Of a stretch of DNA of 64,000 bases, positions 10,057-18,534 are shown piece by piece. Where the stretch lies: assembly GCF_965203655.1 (NCBI RefSeq), contig NZ_CBDBDD010000006.1:62001-126000 (forward strand). Direction: 5' to 3'. The DNA comes from Poriferisodalis sp965203655. GTDB lineage: Bacteria; Actinomycetota; Acidimicrobiia; Acidimicrobiales; Poriferisodalaceae. The notes beneath the pieces are model-generated. The model worked only from the letters and a program-made list of their open reading frames with translations, did no database searches and was not told where the DNA came from. Position numbers and translations under genes: made by a program. Numbering within the stretch: position 1 is the first letter of the stretch; the number at the start of each line of letters is the position of its first letter.

Positions 10057-10090
10057 ATTGCGTCTTGTTGGACTCAACATATGACGCAAT
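10057..10090. promoter_or_regulatory. Inverted repeat, putative TA autoregulatory operator
   Basis: A perfect 8-bp inverted repeat, ATTGCGTC (10057-10064) and GACGCAAT (10083-10090), surrounds a second near-dyad TGTTG/CAACA. It overlaps the start codon of the RHH antitoxin at 10081. RHH antitoxins normally bind such dyads to repress their own operon. The assignment is inferred from position and symmetry. Confidence 0.5.
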
Positions 10091-10329
10091 TGGTGGCACG
10101 AATTGACGACGGCCTGCTTGCCCAGCTTGACGAACTCGTAGCGAGTGGGGACGCACGGTCCCGTTCCGATGCGGTGCGGCGAGCACTCGAAGAGATGCTC
10201 GACCGGCGGCGACGGCGCCAAGTCGGCGAGGCCATCGTCGACGCGTACCGCCGAATCCCCGAGACCGACGACGAGATGGAATGGGCGGCGCACAGCACCC
10301 GGACGATGATCGCCGAGGAACCCTGGTGA
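10081..10329 (+). CDS. Ribbon-helix-helix (CopG/MazE-like) antitoxin
   Basis: An 82-residue protein. The N-terminus (MTQLVARIDDGLLAQLDELV) followed by RSRSDAVRRALEEML is a ribbon-helix-helix DNA-binding domain. The charged C-terminal tail, ending TRTMIAEEPW, would bind the toxin. The upstream in-frame ATG at 10045 lies inside the promoter/operator region, so ATG 10081 is preferred. The stop codon overlaps the toxin start in a GTGA arrangement, which indicates translational coupling. A decayed relative with a similar tail occurs at 48669-48890. Confidence 0.88.
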   Translation: MTQLVARIDDGLLAQLDELVASGDARSRSDAVRRALEEMLDRRRRRQVGEAIVDAYRRIPETDDEMEWAAHSTRTMIAEEPW

Positions 10330-10634
10330 CACCTGCTCAGTGCGACGTTTGGTGGGCGGAGAGCGAGAACGAGGTTCGGCCGGTGCTCATCGTCACCCGC
10401 AACGAGGCGATCGGAGTGCTCAACAAGCTGGTCGTCGCCCCGATCACGCGTACTGTTCGGGGCATCCCGACCGAGGTAGCGCTCGACGCGGACGACGGTC
10501 TCCCCCACCCAAGCGCAGCTTCGTTCGACAACCTTCGCGTGGTGCTCAAGTCACACTTGACGGAGCGCATAAGCGCCTTACCCCACCGCCGGCCTGAAGT
10601 CTGCGCCGCGCTCGGCGCCATGGCGGACTGCTGA
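10326..10634 (+). CDS. MazF/PemK-family endoribonuclease toxin
   Basis: A 102-residue protein starting at GTG 10326, overlapping the antitoxin stop by 4 bp. The start of the PemK/MazF fold is recognisable: CDVWWAESENEVRPVLIVTRNEAI, then LVVAPITRT and the ...ASFDNLRVV... block that carries conserved strand residues. MazF toxins cut mRNA at short sites. Here RPVLIV and the T-R-T motif are retained, so the toxin looks intact. It forms a module with the upstream RHH antitoxin and is convergent with the following luciferase-like gene. Confidence 0.85.
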   Translation: MTPAQCDVWWAESENEVRPVLIVTRNEAIGVLNKLVVAPITRTVRGIPTEVALDADDGLPHPSAASFDNLRVVLKSHLTERISALPHRRPEVCAALGAMADC

Positions 10635-10655
10635 CCTACTAGACGCAGGACAAAC

Positions 10656-11915
10656 TCAGGCGGTGGCGGCCGCTTGGACTGTGGTCGTGACTTCGGGCGT
10701 CAAGTCGAGGTTGTGGAAGTTCTGGAGCCGCTCGATGGTCTCCGCGTAGCGCTCGCGCTTGCGGGCTTCCCGCTCGGGGGCACGCTCGGCGAATTCGGGC
10801 ATGACCTCCCGGGCGAACAGCTCCATTGACTCGCAGATGTCCTCGTGGCGGTTGCGGCCGGCCTGGCTGACGAAGATCAGCTCGTCGACTCCGGCGTCCT
10901 CGTAGGCCCGCACGAACTCGCGGATCTGGCTCGGAGTGCCGATGCAGCCGCGCAGCGAGTCCAGCCCGCCTTCTGTCACCAGGTTGTCGGCGCCGTCCGA
11001 GCCCACCGCCGCCTGCACAGAGGCGGTCAGCTTGGCGAACCCCATCTCCTCGCGGTTCTCCTCGAACTGGCTCCAGATGTCGGTGGCGCCCGGCGTGTGG
11101 GTGCCGAACGCGTAGTAATGCAGCAGCGAGTAAGCGAAGAAGTGGAAGCCGTCGAGGCCCCGGTCGAGCGCCGTCTGCTCGTCTGGGTGGCACATGAAGC
11201 CCGTCGTCACTGCGATGTTGGGGTTCGGTGCCAAGCCGACCGGGTCGGTGCAGGCCTCGAAGGCCGCGTAGTAGTCCGACACCCACTGGCGGGCCTCGTC
11301 GGGATCGATGAACGAGAAGCTCAGCGCCCCGAGGCCTCGCTGGCCCGCCATCAGGATCGTGTCGCGCTGGCTGCACGCCACCCACATCGGCGGGTGCGGG
11401 CGTTGCAACGGCTTGGGAACCACGTTGCGCACCGGCATCGAGAAGAACTTGCCGGTGTGACCCTCGTACGGTGACTGCGCCATCATCTTGGCGATCTCGG
11501 GGACCGCCTCTTCCCACATGGCCCGCTTGTCGGCGCGGGCGATCTCGAAACCGCCCAGCTCCATGTCGCTCGACGTCTCGCCGGTGCCGAACTCCACGCG
11601 GCCGTTCGAGATGATGTCGAGCGTGCCGATGCGCTCGGCCACCCGGGCCGGATGGTTGTAGCCCGGCAGCACCGGCACGATGCCGTGGCCGATGCGGATG
11701 TTCTGGGTGGTCGCGGCGCATGCCGACAGGAACACCTCGGGCGCCGAGGAGTGCGAATACTCCTCCAGGAAGTGGTGCTCCACCTCCCACACGGTGCTGA
11801 AGCCAAGCTTGTCAGCGAGCTGCACCTGCTCGAGTGCCTCGCTGATGACGCGGGCCTCCGCCCCCTCGTCCCACGGGCGCGGCAGTTGGTGTTCGTAGAA
11901 GATGCTGAAGCGCAC
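10656..11915 (-). CDS. LLM-class flavin-dependent oxidoreductase (long, bacterial luciferase-like)
   Basis: A 419-residue protein starting at ATG 11915 (MRFSIFYEHQLPRPW). It has a luciferase-like TIM barrel with VEHHFLEEYSHSSAPE near residue 46 and a GRVEFGTGETS block near residue 104. It is longer than the F420-type members at 1887 and 40323, with an extended C-terminus, and is only distantly related to them. Members are FMNH2-dependent monooxygenases acting on small organic molecules. Substrate unknown. It is followed on the same strand, upstream, by the esterase gene at 12012-13163. Confidence 0.85.
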   Translation of the reverse strand: MRFSIFYEHQLPRPWDEGAEARVISEALEQVQLADKLGFSTVWEVEHHFLEEYSHSSAPEVFLSACAATTQNIRIGHGIVPVLPGYNHPARVAERIGTLDIISNGRVEFGTGETSSDMELGGFEIARADKRAMWEEAVPEIAKMMAQSPYEGHTGKFFSMPVRNVVPKPLQRPHPPMWVACSQRDTILMAGQRGLGALSFSFIDPDEARQWVSDYYAAFEACTDPVGLAPNPNIAVTTGFMCHPDEQTALDRGLDGFHFFAYSLLHYYAFGTHTPGATDIWSQFEENREEMGFAKLTASVQAAVGSDGADNLVTEGGLDSLRGCIGTPSQIREFVRAYEDAGVDELIFVSQAGRNRHEDICESMELFAREVMPEFAERAPEREARKRERYAETIERLQNFHNLDLTPEVTTTVQAAATA

Positions 11916-12011
11916 GGTTGACCCCTTCGAGCGGCGACGAGCGGCTCGCTAGTTTGCCGTGACTGTCGCTACTTGGGGCAGCCCCAAGCGGGCGGCAGCG
12001 GGCCAGTGTGC

Positions 12012-13163
12012 TCAGCCCGCCGCAGCGATGCTGGCGAACGCAGCATCCACGATGCGGTTGCCCCGGGGATCGCCGGTGATGGTGCTCTCCATGCGGTTCA
12101 TCACATAGGCGACCGATGCCCGGACGTCGAAGTCGACGACGGCCACCGAACCGCCCCAACCGCCCCAGAACATGTGGTTCGGGTTGGGACTGGTGACCCA
12201 GCCGTCGAGATCGCGGGCGAAGCCCAGGCCATGGCGCATCCGCATGTACAGCACGTCATCGACGTTGTCGATCTGCTCCTCGAGGGCCTTGCGCGCACCG
12301 GCCTCGGACATGATCCGCACGCCGTCCACCTCGCCGCCGCAGGCCAGCATCGAGTGAATCCGCGCAATGGAGCGGGCGTTGCCGATGCCGCCAGCCGCGG
12401 GGATCTCTGCCGCACGCCATTCGCGGGTCTGCGGCTCGGAGGCGTCCAGCATGCAGCTCATCAGCGTCTTGGCGCAGAGCGAGTCGAGCTCGATGGGCAC
12501 GCCGTTCATCTCGAGGGCTTCCAGGTTCACCTCCGGCGGGATGAGCTCGCCCATGCGGCCGTCCTCGGAGGCGGGCAGGCTCATGTGAAAGTCGGCCCCG
12601 AGCGGCTCGGCGATCTCGTCGCGGAACCAGTCCGCCATGCGCTTGCCGGTGATGCGGTAGAGGATCTCGCCTTCGAGGTTGCCCTGGGTGACGGCGTGGT
12701 AGGCCGATTTGCTGCCCGGCTCGAACCACAGCTCCTGGGCGGCGAGCCGCTCGGCGATGGCGTCGAGGTCGTACAGGTCTGCTGCGGTCACCGGCGGCAC
12801 GAAACCCGGCAGTCCGGCGGTGTGCGCCATGACGTGGCTGACGAGCACGCCTTCCTTGCCGTTCTGGGCGAACTCTGGCCAGTACTGGCACACGGGAGCG
12901 TCGAAATCGAGCTCGCCGCGGTCGGCGAGGGCGAGCATGCAGGTGGCCGCCATGGTCTTGGTGCTCGAGTACACGTTGACGATCGTGTCCCGGTCCCACG
13001 GCGTGCCGTTGGGGTCCGCGTCTCCGGCCCAGATGTCCACCACAAGCTCACCGTCGACCGTCACCGCCGCCGCTGCGCCGACCTCCAGCCCCTCTTCGAA
13101 GTTCTCCACGAAGCCGTCGCGGACCGCCTCGAAGCCCTCCTTGCACATCCCGTGAACTTCCAT
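12012..13163 (-). CDS. Serine hydrolase, class C beta-lactamase fold (EstB-like)
   Basis: A 383-residue protein. The SxxK catalytic motif is SSTK (Ser66, Lys69), with a Tyr-containing second motif in KSAYHAVTQGN and the WGGWGGS region near the C-terminus replacing the KTG box. This pattern fits family VIII carboxylesterases and beta-lactamase-fold hydrolases rather than true AmpC. Start ATG 13163 is preceded on the minus strand by GGGGGACAG; an in-frame ATG at 13253 is less likely. No signal peptide is seen. It likely shares a direction and possibly a transcript with the luciferase-like gene downstream. Confidence 0.87.
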   Translation of the reverse strand: MEVHGMCKEGFEAVRDGFVENFEEGLEVGAAAAVTVDGELVVDIWAGDADPNGTPWDRDTIVNVYSSTKTMAATCMLALADRGELDFDAPVCQYWPEFAQNGKEGVLVSHVMAHTAGLPGFVPPVTAADLYDLDAIAERLAAQELWFEPGSKSAYHAVTQGNLEGEILYRITGKRMADWFRDEIAEPLGADFHMSLPASEDGRMGELIPPEVNLEALEMNGVPIELDSLCAKTLMSCMLDASEPQTREWRAAEIPAAGGIGNARSIARIHSMLACGGEVDGVRIMSEAGARKALEEQIDNVDDVLYMRMRHGLGFARDLDGWVTSPNPNHMFWGGWGGSVAVVDFDVRASVAYVMNRMESTITGDPRGNRIVDAAFASIAAAG

Positions 13164-13341
13164 GGCTGTCCCCCTTGTGGCGCCGGTCCGTCCTGCCGGC
13201 AATTCAGGGCTCATCATTGCAGCAACCGCTAACGGCCGCCGCCGATGTGACATAGGATCGGCGCCATTCGCTCGGCGCGACGACGGTCGTGCGGGCTCCC
13301 AGCGGTGCCTGCCAAGAGCGACTCAGGGATCAGGGGACTCC

Positions 13342-14751
13342 ATGAATTCACGACTGCTTCGGCTTCTCGCACTGCTGTTTGCGTTCAGCCTCATTGCCGC
13401 CGCCTGCGCCGATGACTCGGACGGCGACGGTGCAGCCGACGACGCCCCGGCAGCAACGGCGGCCGATGACGGCGACGACATGGCTGACGACGATATGGCC
13501 GACGATTCCGATGACGACATGGCCGACGACAGCGACGACATGACCGATGACGACATGGCCGACGACAGCGACGACATGACCGATGACGACATGGCCGACG
13601 ACAGCGACGACATGACCGCAATCGACCGCACCGGCGAGGTCATCAAGATCGGCTACGTGAACAACGAGGGCGCTGCATTCGCCCTGCCCGAGTTCCGTAC
13701 CGGCGGCGAGGTGGCGATCCAGTTCATCAACGACAACGGCGGCATCAACGGTGCGATGATCGAAACCGAGCTCTGCCTGTCCGACGGCACGCCCGAGAGC
13801 GCCATCAACTGCGCCAACCAGCTGATCGAAGCCGACGTCGTGCTTGCCTACATGGGCATCGAGGTGGCGTCGGAGGCCGCGATCAACCTGTGGGTCGAGG
13901 CTGGCATTCCATACATCTCGTCACACGCGTGGGGTGTCACCGAGCAGAACAGCCCCGGTGCGGTTCTGATGCATTCGGCCGCGGGCGCGTATGCAGTCGG
14001 TCCGGCGAAGACGTTCGCCGATCTCGGCATCGACCACATCGCTGTGATCCTCGAGGACACTCCTGCGGGCAACGCCTTCATGGATGCAACCAGCAACCCG
14101 ATCATGGCGCACCACGGCATCGAATGGGAGGGCATCTTGGTGGACCCGGCAGCGCCGGACTGGACTGCGGCGATCGCCACTGCGCAAGCGGCGGGTGTCG
14201 ACGGCGTCTGGGGCCAGCTGACCGAGCCCGGCTGCATCGGCATGGTCGGTGCTGCTGCCGCCAGCGGTTACGACAAGCCGGTGTTCGCGGGCTCGTGCAG
14301 CTTCTTCATCCCGATCTTGGGTCCCGCCGCGATCGGCGCATACACCCAGAGCGACGTCTTCTTCCCGTCGACGGCCGAATTCGCGCCGCCTGAGATCCAG
14401 GCACAGATCGCCGAGTACGTCGATCTCATGACCGCCGCCGGATACGAAGACCACATCGAAGGCTTCGCTGTTGCGCCGTATAGCGCGTGGCGCGCGATGG
14501 AAATCATCCTCGAGAGGATCGAGGGCCCGATCACCGCCGAATCGGTGCTCCACGCCTTCAAGAATGCTGGCGAGACGCCCGGTTGGTTCGGCCCGAATCA
14601 TCGCTGCGGCGAGGCGCCCTGGCCGGCTGAGTCGTCCGCCTGCAAGTCGGAGATCGCGGTGTGGCAGATCGCCGAGCGAGACGACGGCACGATCGGGCGC
14701 GTCCTGGTCGGCGACGGCTTCATCGACGCTTTCGCATTCAGCGGTTTCTAG
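13342..14751 (+). CDS. ABC transporter substrate-binding lipoprotein, branched-chain/amide type (copy 1)
   Basis: A 469-residue periplasmic-binding protein (Peripl_BP_6 type) with a lipoprotein signal peptide (hydrophobic LLALLFAFSLIAAAC, modified Cys near residue 21). An acidic spacer built from Met-Ala-Asp-Asp repeats (about residues 40-92) links the lipid anchor to the binding domain, which starts at IDRTGEVIKIGYVNNEGA. ATG 13342 is chosen because AGGGGAC precedes it and it begins the signal peptide. It feeds the fused permease/ATPase directly downstream and is a paralogue of the gene at 18535-19896, sharing DGTPESAINC and the final TPGWFGPN...C block. Confidence 0.92.
   Translation: MNSRLLRLLALLFAFSLIAAACADDSDGDGAADDAPAATAADDGDDMADDDMADDSDDDMADDSDDMTDDDMADDSDDMTDDDMADDSDDMTAIDRTGEVIKIGYVNNEGAAFALPEFRTGGEVAIQFINDNGGINGAMIETELCLSDGTPESAINCANQLIEADVVLAYMGIEVASEAAINLWVEAGIPYISSHAWGVTEQNSPGAVLMHSAAGAYAVGPAKTFADLGIDHIAVILEDTPAGNAFMDATSNPIMAHHGIEWEGILVDPAAPDWTAAIATAQAAGVDGVWGQLTEPGCIGMVGAAAASGYDKPVFAGSCSFFIPILGPAAIGAYTQSDVFFPSTAEFAPPEIQAQIAEYVDLMTAAGYEDHIEGFAVAPYSAWRAMEIILERIEGPITAESVLHAFKNAGETPGWFGPNHRCGEAPWPAESSACKSEIAVWQIAERDDGTIGRVLVGDGFIDAFAFSGF
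13510..13617 (+). repeat. Three perfect 36-bp tandem repeats in the binding-protein linker
   Basis: Exact 36-bp units at 13510-13545, 13546-13581 and 13582-13617 encode an Asp/Met-rich 12-residue period. A partial, diverged copy lies just upstream. Exact identity suggests recent expansion and possible copy-number variation of the linker. Confidence 0.9.
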
Positions 14752-14809
14752 GCGGTTGAACCCAGCCGCCAACAGCTTCGCCAAGAGCTGAGCACTCGAC
14801 CTACACGAC

Positions 14810-17644
14810 GTGCAGCAGTATCTCCTGTTCGCCATCGTCGGGCTCGGTTTCGGCTGCATCTACGCGGCCATCTCGATGGGCGTGGTCATCACCTACCGCG
14901 GAACCGGCATCATCAACTTCGCCACCGGCGCGATGGCGATGTGGGGCGCCTACGTCTTCGATGAGCTGAACCGCACCGGCGACCTAGTGTTTCCGGTCGC
15001 GATCATCCCGCACAAGGTGAGCCTCGGCGACGGCGTGGGCTCGGTGCCCTTTGCGCTTGCATTGGTGCTGGCCGTGCTGTCGTGCAGCCTCATCGGGCTG
15101 CTCGTGCACTTCCTGGTGTTCCGCCCGCTGCGACGGGCACCGATCCTGGCGCGCGTCGTGGCATCGGTGGGCGTGCTGCTGGCCATCCAAGCCCTCATCG
15201 TGATGCAGTTCACCAGCACACCGCGAGCGGTGGCACCGATCCTGCCGAACGAGCCAGTGGATTTCGCGGGCATCAGCTTCTCGCGCGATCGCCTGTGGCT
15301 CACCGGCGTGGTCATCGTGATCGCCGTGGCGATGTGGGCGTGGTTCCGCTTCACGCGTCTGGGGCTGGCCACGAGAGCATCTGCAGAGAACGAACGGGCC
15401 ATCGGCTTGGCCCGCTTCTCACCGCAGGTGCTTGCCGGTTCCACCTGGGTGCTGTCGAGCACCGTTGTCGGCTTCATCGTCATCCTGACCTCGCCGACGG
15501 TGATCCTGAACCCGCTGACCTACGTGCTGGCCATCGTGCCAGCGCTGGCTGCGGCGCTCATCGGGCGACTCTCGTCGATCGCCGTCACGGTGACTGCGGC
15601 GCTGGCGCTGGGAATGGTTCAGTCCATCGTGGTGTTCCAGACCACCAAGGCCTGGTGGCCTGAGTGGGCGAAGGCGGGGCTGTCCGACGCCCTGCCGTTC
15701 GTGGTCATCGTCATCGCGCTCTTCGTGGTCGGTGATTCGCTGCCGAGCCGCGGGGCGGTCGAGTCGGATCCGCTGCCCGAGGTGTACCGACCGAAGATGC
15801 GAACCGCCGTGATTGCCCCGGTCGTGATCGGCGCAGGCGTGGTGGCCACCCTGACTTCGGGCAGCTACCGCTTCGGAATCATCACCAGCATGATCGTGAC
15901 CATCATCATGCTGTCGCTGGTGGTGCTCACCGGGCTCGTCGGGCAGATCTCGCTGGCGCAGGCCGGCATCGCCGGCACTGCCGGCTTTGCCCTCAGCAAG
16001 CTGGGCGACGCGGCAGGCATTCCGTTCCCGATCTCGCCGCTGCTGGCCGCGCTGGTGGCGACCGTCTTCGGCGTGCTGATCGGTATTCCCGCGTTGCGGA
16101 TCCGTGGCGCTCAGCTCGCCGTGGTCACCCTGGCGGGCGCCGTGGCGCTGGAGAAGTTCATCTTCCGCAACACCCAGCTGGCCGAGGCGGCAGGGAACCC
16201 CATCGCGGACCCGACGCTGTTCGGCCTCGACATGGGCATCCGGGAAGGTCGCACGATCGCACGCGTCGAGTTCGCCATCCTCGTGCTGCTCGTCGTCACG
16301 GTGTGCTCGATTCTCGTCGGGAATCTGGCACGCAGCGCGACCGGCCGGCGCTTCCTGGCCGTGAGGTCAAACGAGCGTGCCGGCGCATCGGTCGGCATCT
16401 CCATTGCGAACACCAAGCTGCTGGCGTTCGGCATCGCGTCGTTCCTCGCAGGCGTAGGCGGTGCGTTCCTCGGCTACAGCCGTGGGCAGCTGTCTGCGGA
16501 CAGCTTCACCGTCATGGTCGGACTGAGCTTCTTGGCCTTCGCCTACTTGGGCGGCATCACCACGGTGTCCGGCGCGATCATTGCCGGCACCTTCGCCCCG
16601 CTGGGCATCGGATTTGTGATCTTGGACCGTGCCCTCGACATCGGGACGGCATACCAGATCCTGGCGGGCATCGGCCTGGTGCTGACAGCAATCTTCAATC
16701 CGGAGGGAATCGCGGGCGCGAACCGCAAGAACTTCGACAAGATGCGCGCCGGGCTGGCTGCCCGCGCCGCCGCCAAGGCCGCGCCCGTCGACGGCGACGA
16801 CGCCGCTGGCGCGGGCACGGTTGGGCCCGAGGCGGTGCCCACCGCGGCTGCGCCGGCACCTCGCGCCACCCAACGGCCGAGCTTCGACGATGCCCCGGTC
16901 GTGCTCGCAATCAACGAGTTGACCGTGCGCTACGGCGGCCTCAAGGCCGTCGATGACGCGTCGCTGCGAGTCCGCGAGGGCGAGATTGTCGGGCTGATCG
17001 GGCCGAACGGCGCAGGCAAGACCACGATGATCGACGCGCTGACGGGGTTCATTCCCTCCGAGGGGCGGATCGAATTCTGCGGGGCTGAGCTCACAACCGA
17101 GCAGCCGTACCAGCGGGCGCGCCTGGGCCTGTCGCGTACGTGGCAGTCGCTGGAGCTGTTCGGGGATCTGTCGGTGCGAGAGAACGTGCAAGTCGCCGAC
17201 GAGCGAGCCACCGTCGGCTCGGTGCTCGCGGACTTCGTCAAGCCCGCGAGACCGGTGGACCTCACACGCGTGGACTCGGCGCTCGACCTCGTCGGTCTCG
17301 CAGGCGATGCTGACGTCCGGCCTGGCGACCTGCCGCTCGGGCGCCAGAAGCTGGTCGGCGTGGCCCGGGCTCTGGCCAGTTCTCCGCGTGTGATGCTGGC
17401 CGACGAGCCAGCAGCCGGTCTCGACACCGCCGAGAGCCGGGCACTGGGCCGTGAGATCATCGACATCGCCGAGGGCGGCGTGTCAATCCTGCTGGTCGAC
17501 CACGACATGGGCCTGGTGCTGGAGGTCTGCGACTACATCTACGTCCTCGACTTCGGCCAGATCATCGCCGAGGGCACCGCCGCCGACATTCGTGCGAACG
17601 AAGCCGTCATCGACGCCTACCTTGGTTCTGAGGTCCACACATGA
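14810..17644 (+). CDS. Fused branched-chain/amide ABC transporter: LivH-LivM permeases plus LivG ATPase (copy 1)
   Basis: A 944-residue fusion starting at GTG 14810. Residues about 1-300 form a LivH-type permease (YRGTGIINFATGAMAMWGAY), about 325-640 a LivM-type permease (LVGQISLAQAGIAGTAGFALSKLG), and about 700-944 a LivG-type ATPase with Walker A GPNGAGKTT, signature PLGRQKLVGVARAL and Walker B VMLADEPAAG. The three are usually separate genes. The fusion would supply both membrane halves and one ATPase in a single chain, completed by the LivF-like protein that starts 10 bp after its stop. The Ala/Pro-rich linker is at about residues 645-695. Confidence 0.93.
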   Translation: MQQYLLFAIVGLGFGCIYAAISMGVVITYRGTGIINFATGAMAMWGAYVFDELNRTGDLVFPVAIIPHKVSLGDGVGSVPFALALVLAVLSCSLIGLLVHFLVFRPLRRAPILARVVASVGVLLAIQALIVMQFTSTPRAVAPILPNEPVDFAGISFSRDRLWLTGVVIVIAVAMWAWFRFTRLGLATRASAENERAIGLARFSPQVLAGSTWVLSSTVVGFIVILTSPTVILNPLTYVLAIVPALAAALIGRLSSIAVTVTAALALGMVQSIVVFQTTKAWWPEWAKAGLSDALPFVVIVIALFVVGDSLPSRGAVESDPLPEVYRPKMRTAVIAPVVIGAGVVATLTSGSYRFGIITSMIVTIIMLSLVVLTGLVGQISLAQAGIAGTAGFALSKLGDAAGIPFPISPLLAALVATVFGVLIGIPALRIRGAQLAVVTLAGAVALEKFIFRNTQLAEAAGNPIADPTLFGLDMGIREGRTIARVEFAILVLLVVTVCSILVGNLARSATGRRFLAVRSNERAGASVGISIANTKLLAFGIASFLAGVGGAFLGYSRGQLSADSFTVMVGLSFLAFAYLGGITTVSGAIIAGTFAPLGIGFVILDRALDIGTAYQILAGIGLVLTAIFNPEGIAGANRKNFDKMRAGLAARAAAKAAPVDGDDAAGAGTVGPEAVPTAAAPAPRATQRPSFDDAPVVLAINELTVRYGGLKAVDDASLRVREGEIVGLIGPNGAGKTTMIDALTGFIPSEGRIEFCGAELTTEQPYQRARLGLSRTWQSLELFGDLSVRENVQVADERATVGSVLADFVKPARPVDLTRVDSALDLVGLAGDADVRPGDLPLGRQKLVGVARALASSPRVMLADEPAAGLDTAESRALGREIIDIAEGGVSILLVDHDMGLVLEVCDYIYVLDFGQIIAEGTAADIRANEAVIDAYLGSEVHT

Positions 17645-17654
17645 GCGCGTTCAC

Positions 17655-18419
17655 ATGACCAGCACCGAGACGCAGATGCCGGGCAACGATGCCTCGACGG
17701 CCCCGGCGCTGGACGTGCGGAACCTCGTGGCCGGCTGGGGCGGCGTGCCCGCCGTGCGCGACCTGTCGTTGCACGTCCATCCCGGCGAGGTGGTGGCGCT
17801 GCTGGGGCCCAACGGTGCCGGCAAGACGACCACGCTGCTGACCATCGCAGGGATACTGCGGCCGATCGACGGCGAGATCGATGTGCTCGGCGAGCCGCTC
17901 GGCGGGGCCAGCGCGCACCAGGTGGCCCGCAGGGGCGCCGCGTTGCTGCCCGAGGATCGCGGCATCTTCTTCCAGCTCAGCGTCGCGGAGAACCTGCGCC
18001 TGCACCGCCACCGTCGCAGCGAGGTGACCGAAGCCGACATCATCGGCTGGTTCCCCGCGCTCGAGGCGCTGCTGGATCGCCGGACTGGGTTGCTTTCTGG
18101 CGGCGAGCAGCAGATGCTGGCGTTGGGCTGCAAGCTCATCGCCGATCCGAAGCTGCTCATGGTGGATGAGATGAGCCTCGGGCTCGCGCCGATCATCGTG
18201 GAGCGCCTGCTGCCGGTCGTGCGGCGCATCGCCGACGAAACCGGCACCGCCGTGCTGCTCGTGGAGCAGCACGTGCATGCCGCACTCGCCATCACCGACA
18301 GGGCGTACGTCCTCAATCACGGCGAGCTGGCGCTGTCGGGCACCGCGGACGAGTTGGCGCAGCGGCCCGAGGTGCTCGAGGCCAGCTACCTCGGGGAGCG
18401 CACCCTTGACCAGGAGTAG
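17655..18419 (+). CDS. LivF-type ABC transporter ATP-binding protein
   Basis: A 254-residue second ATPase for the branched-chain/amide transporter. It has Walker A GPNGAGKTT, signature LSGGEQQML, Walker B LLMVDEMSLGLAP and the switch His in LLVEQHV. Start ATG 17655 begins 10 bp after the fused gene's stop; the out-of-frame ATG at 17641 and the longer upstream frame, which is a shadow of the fusion gene, were rejected. It is the only LivF in the 13-23 kb double locus, so it probably serves both fused transporters. Confidence 0.92.
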   Translation: MTSTETQMPGNDASTAPALDVRNLVAGWGGVPAVRDLSLHVHPGEVVALLGPNGAGKTTTLLTIAGILRPIDGEIDVLGEPLGGASAHQVARRGAALLPEDRGIFFQLSVAENLRLHRHRRSEVTEADIIGWFPALEALLDRRTGLLSGGEQQMLALGCKLIADPKLLMVDEMSLGLAPIIVERLLPVVRRIADETGTAVLLVEQHVHAALAITDRAYVLNHGELALSGTADELAQRPEVLEASYLGERTLDQE

Positions 18420-18534
18420 CGTCGTGGCCTCTATGGGTTCACCACTGACACGATTCCTAGAGGCTGAGCCGACAGGCGAAGCCGTGGCCCGTGCGGCCCG
18501 TGAGCGCAGCGAACAAGAGCGGGAAGCGACAGGT

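Noticed and set aside
18433..18534. N-terminal extension of the second binding protein
   Set aside because: Would place a charged 34-residue leader before the signal peptide; the GTG at 18535 has a better-placed ribosome binding site.
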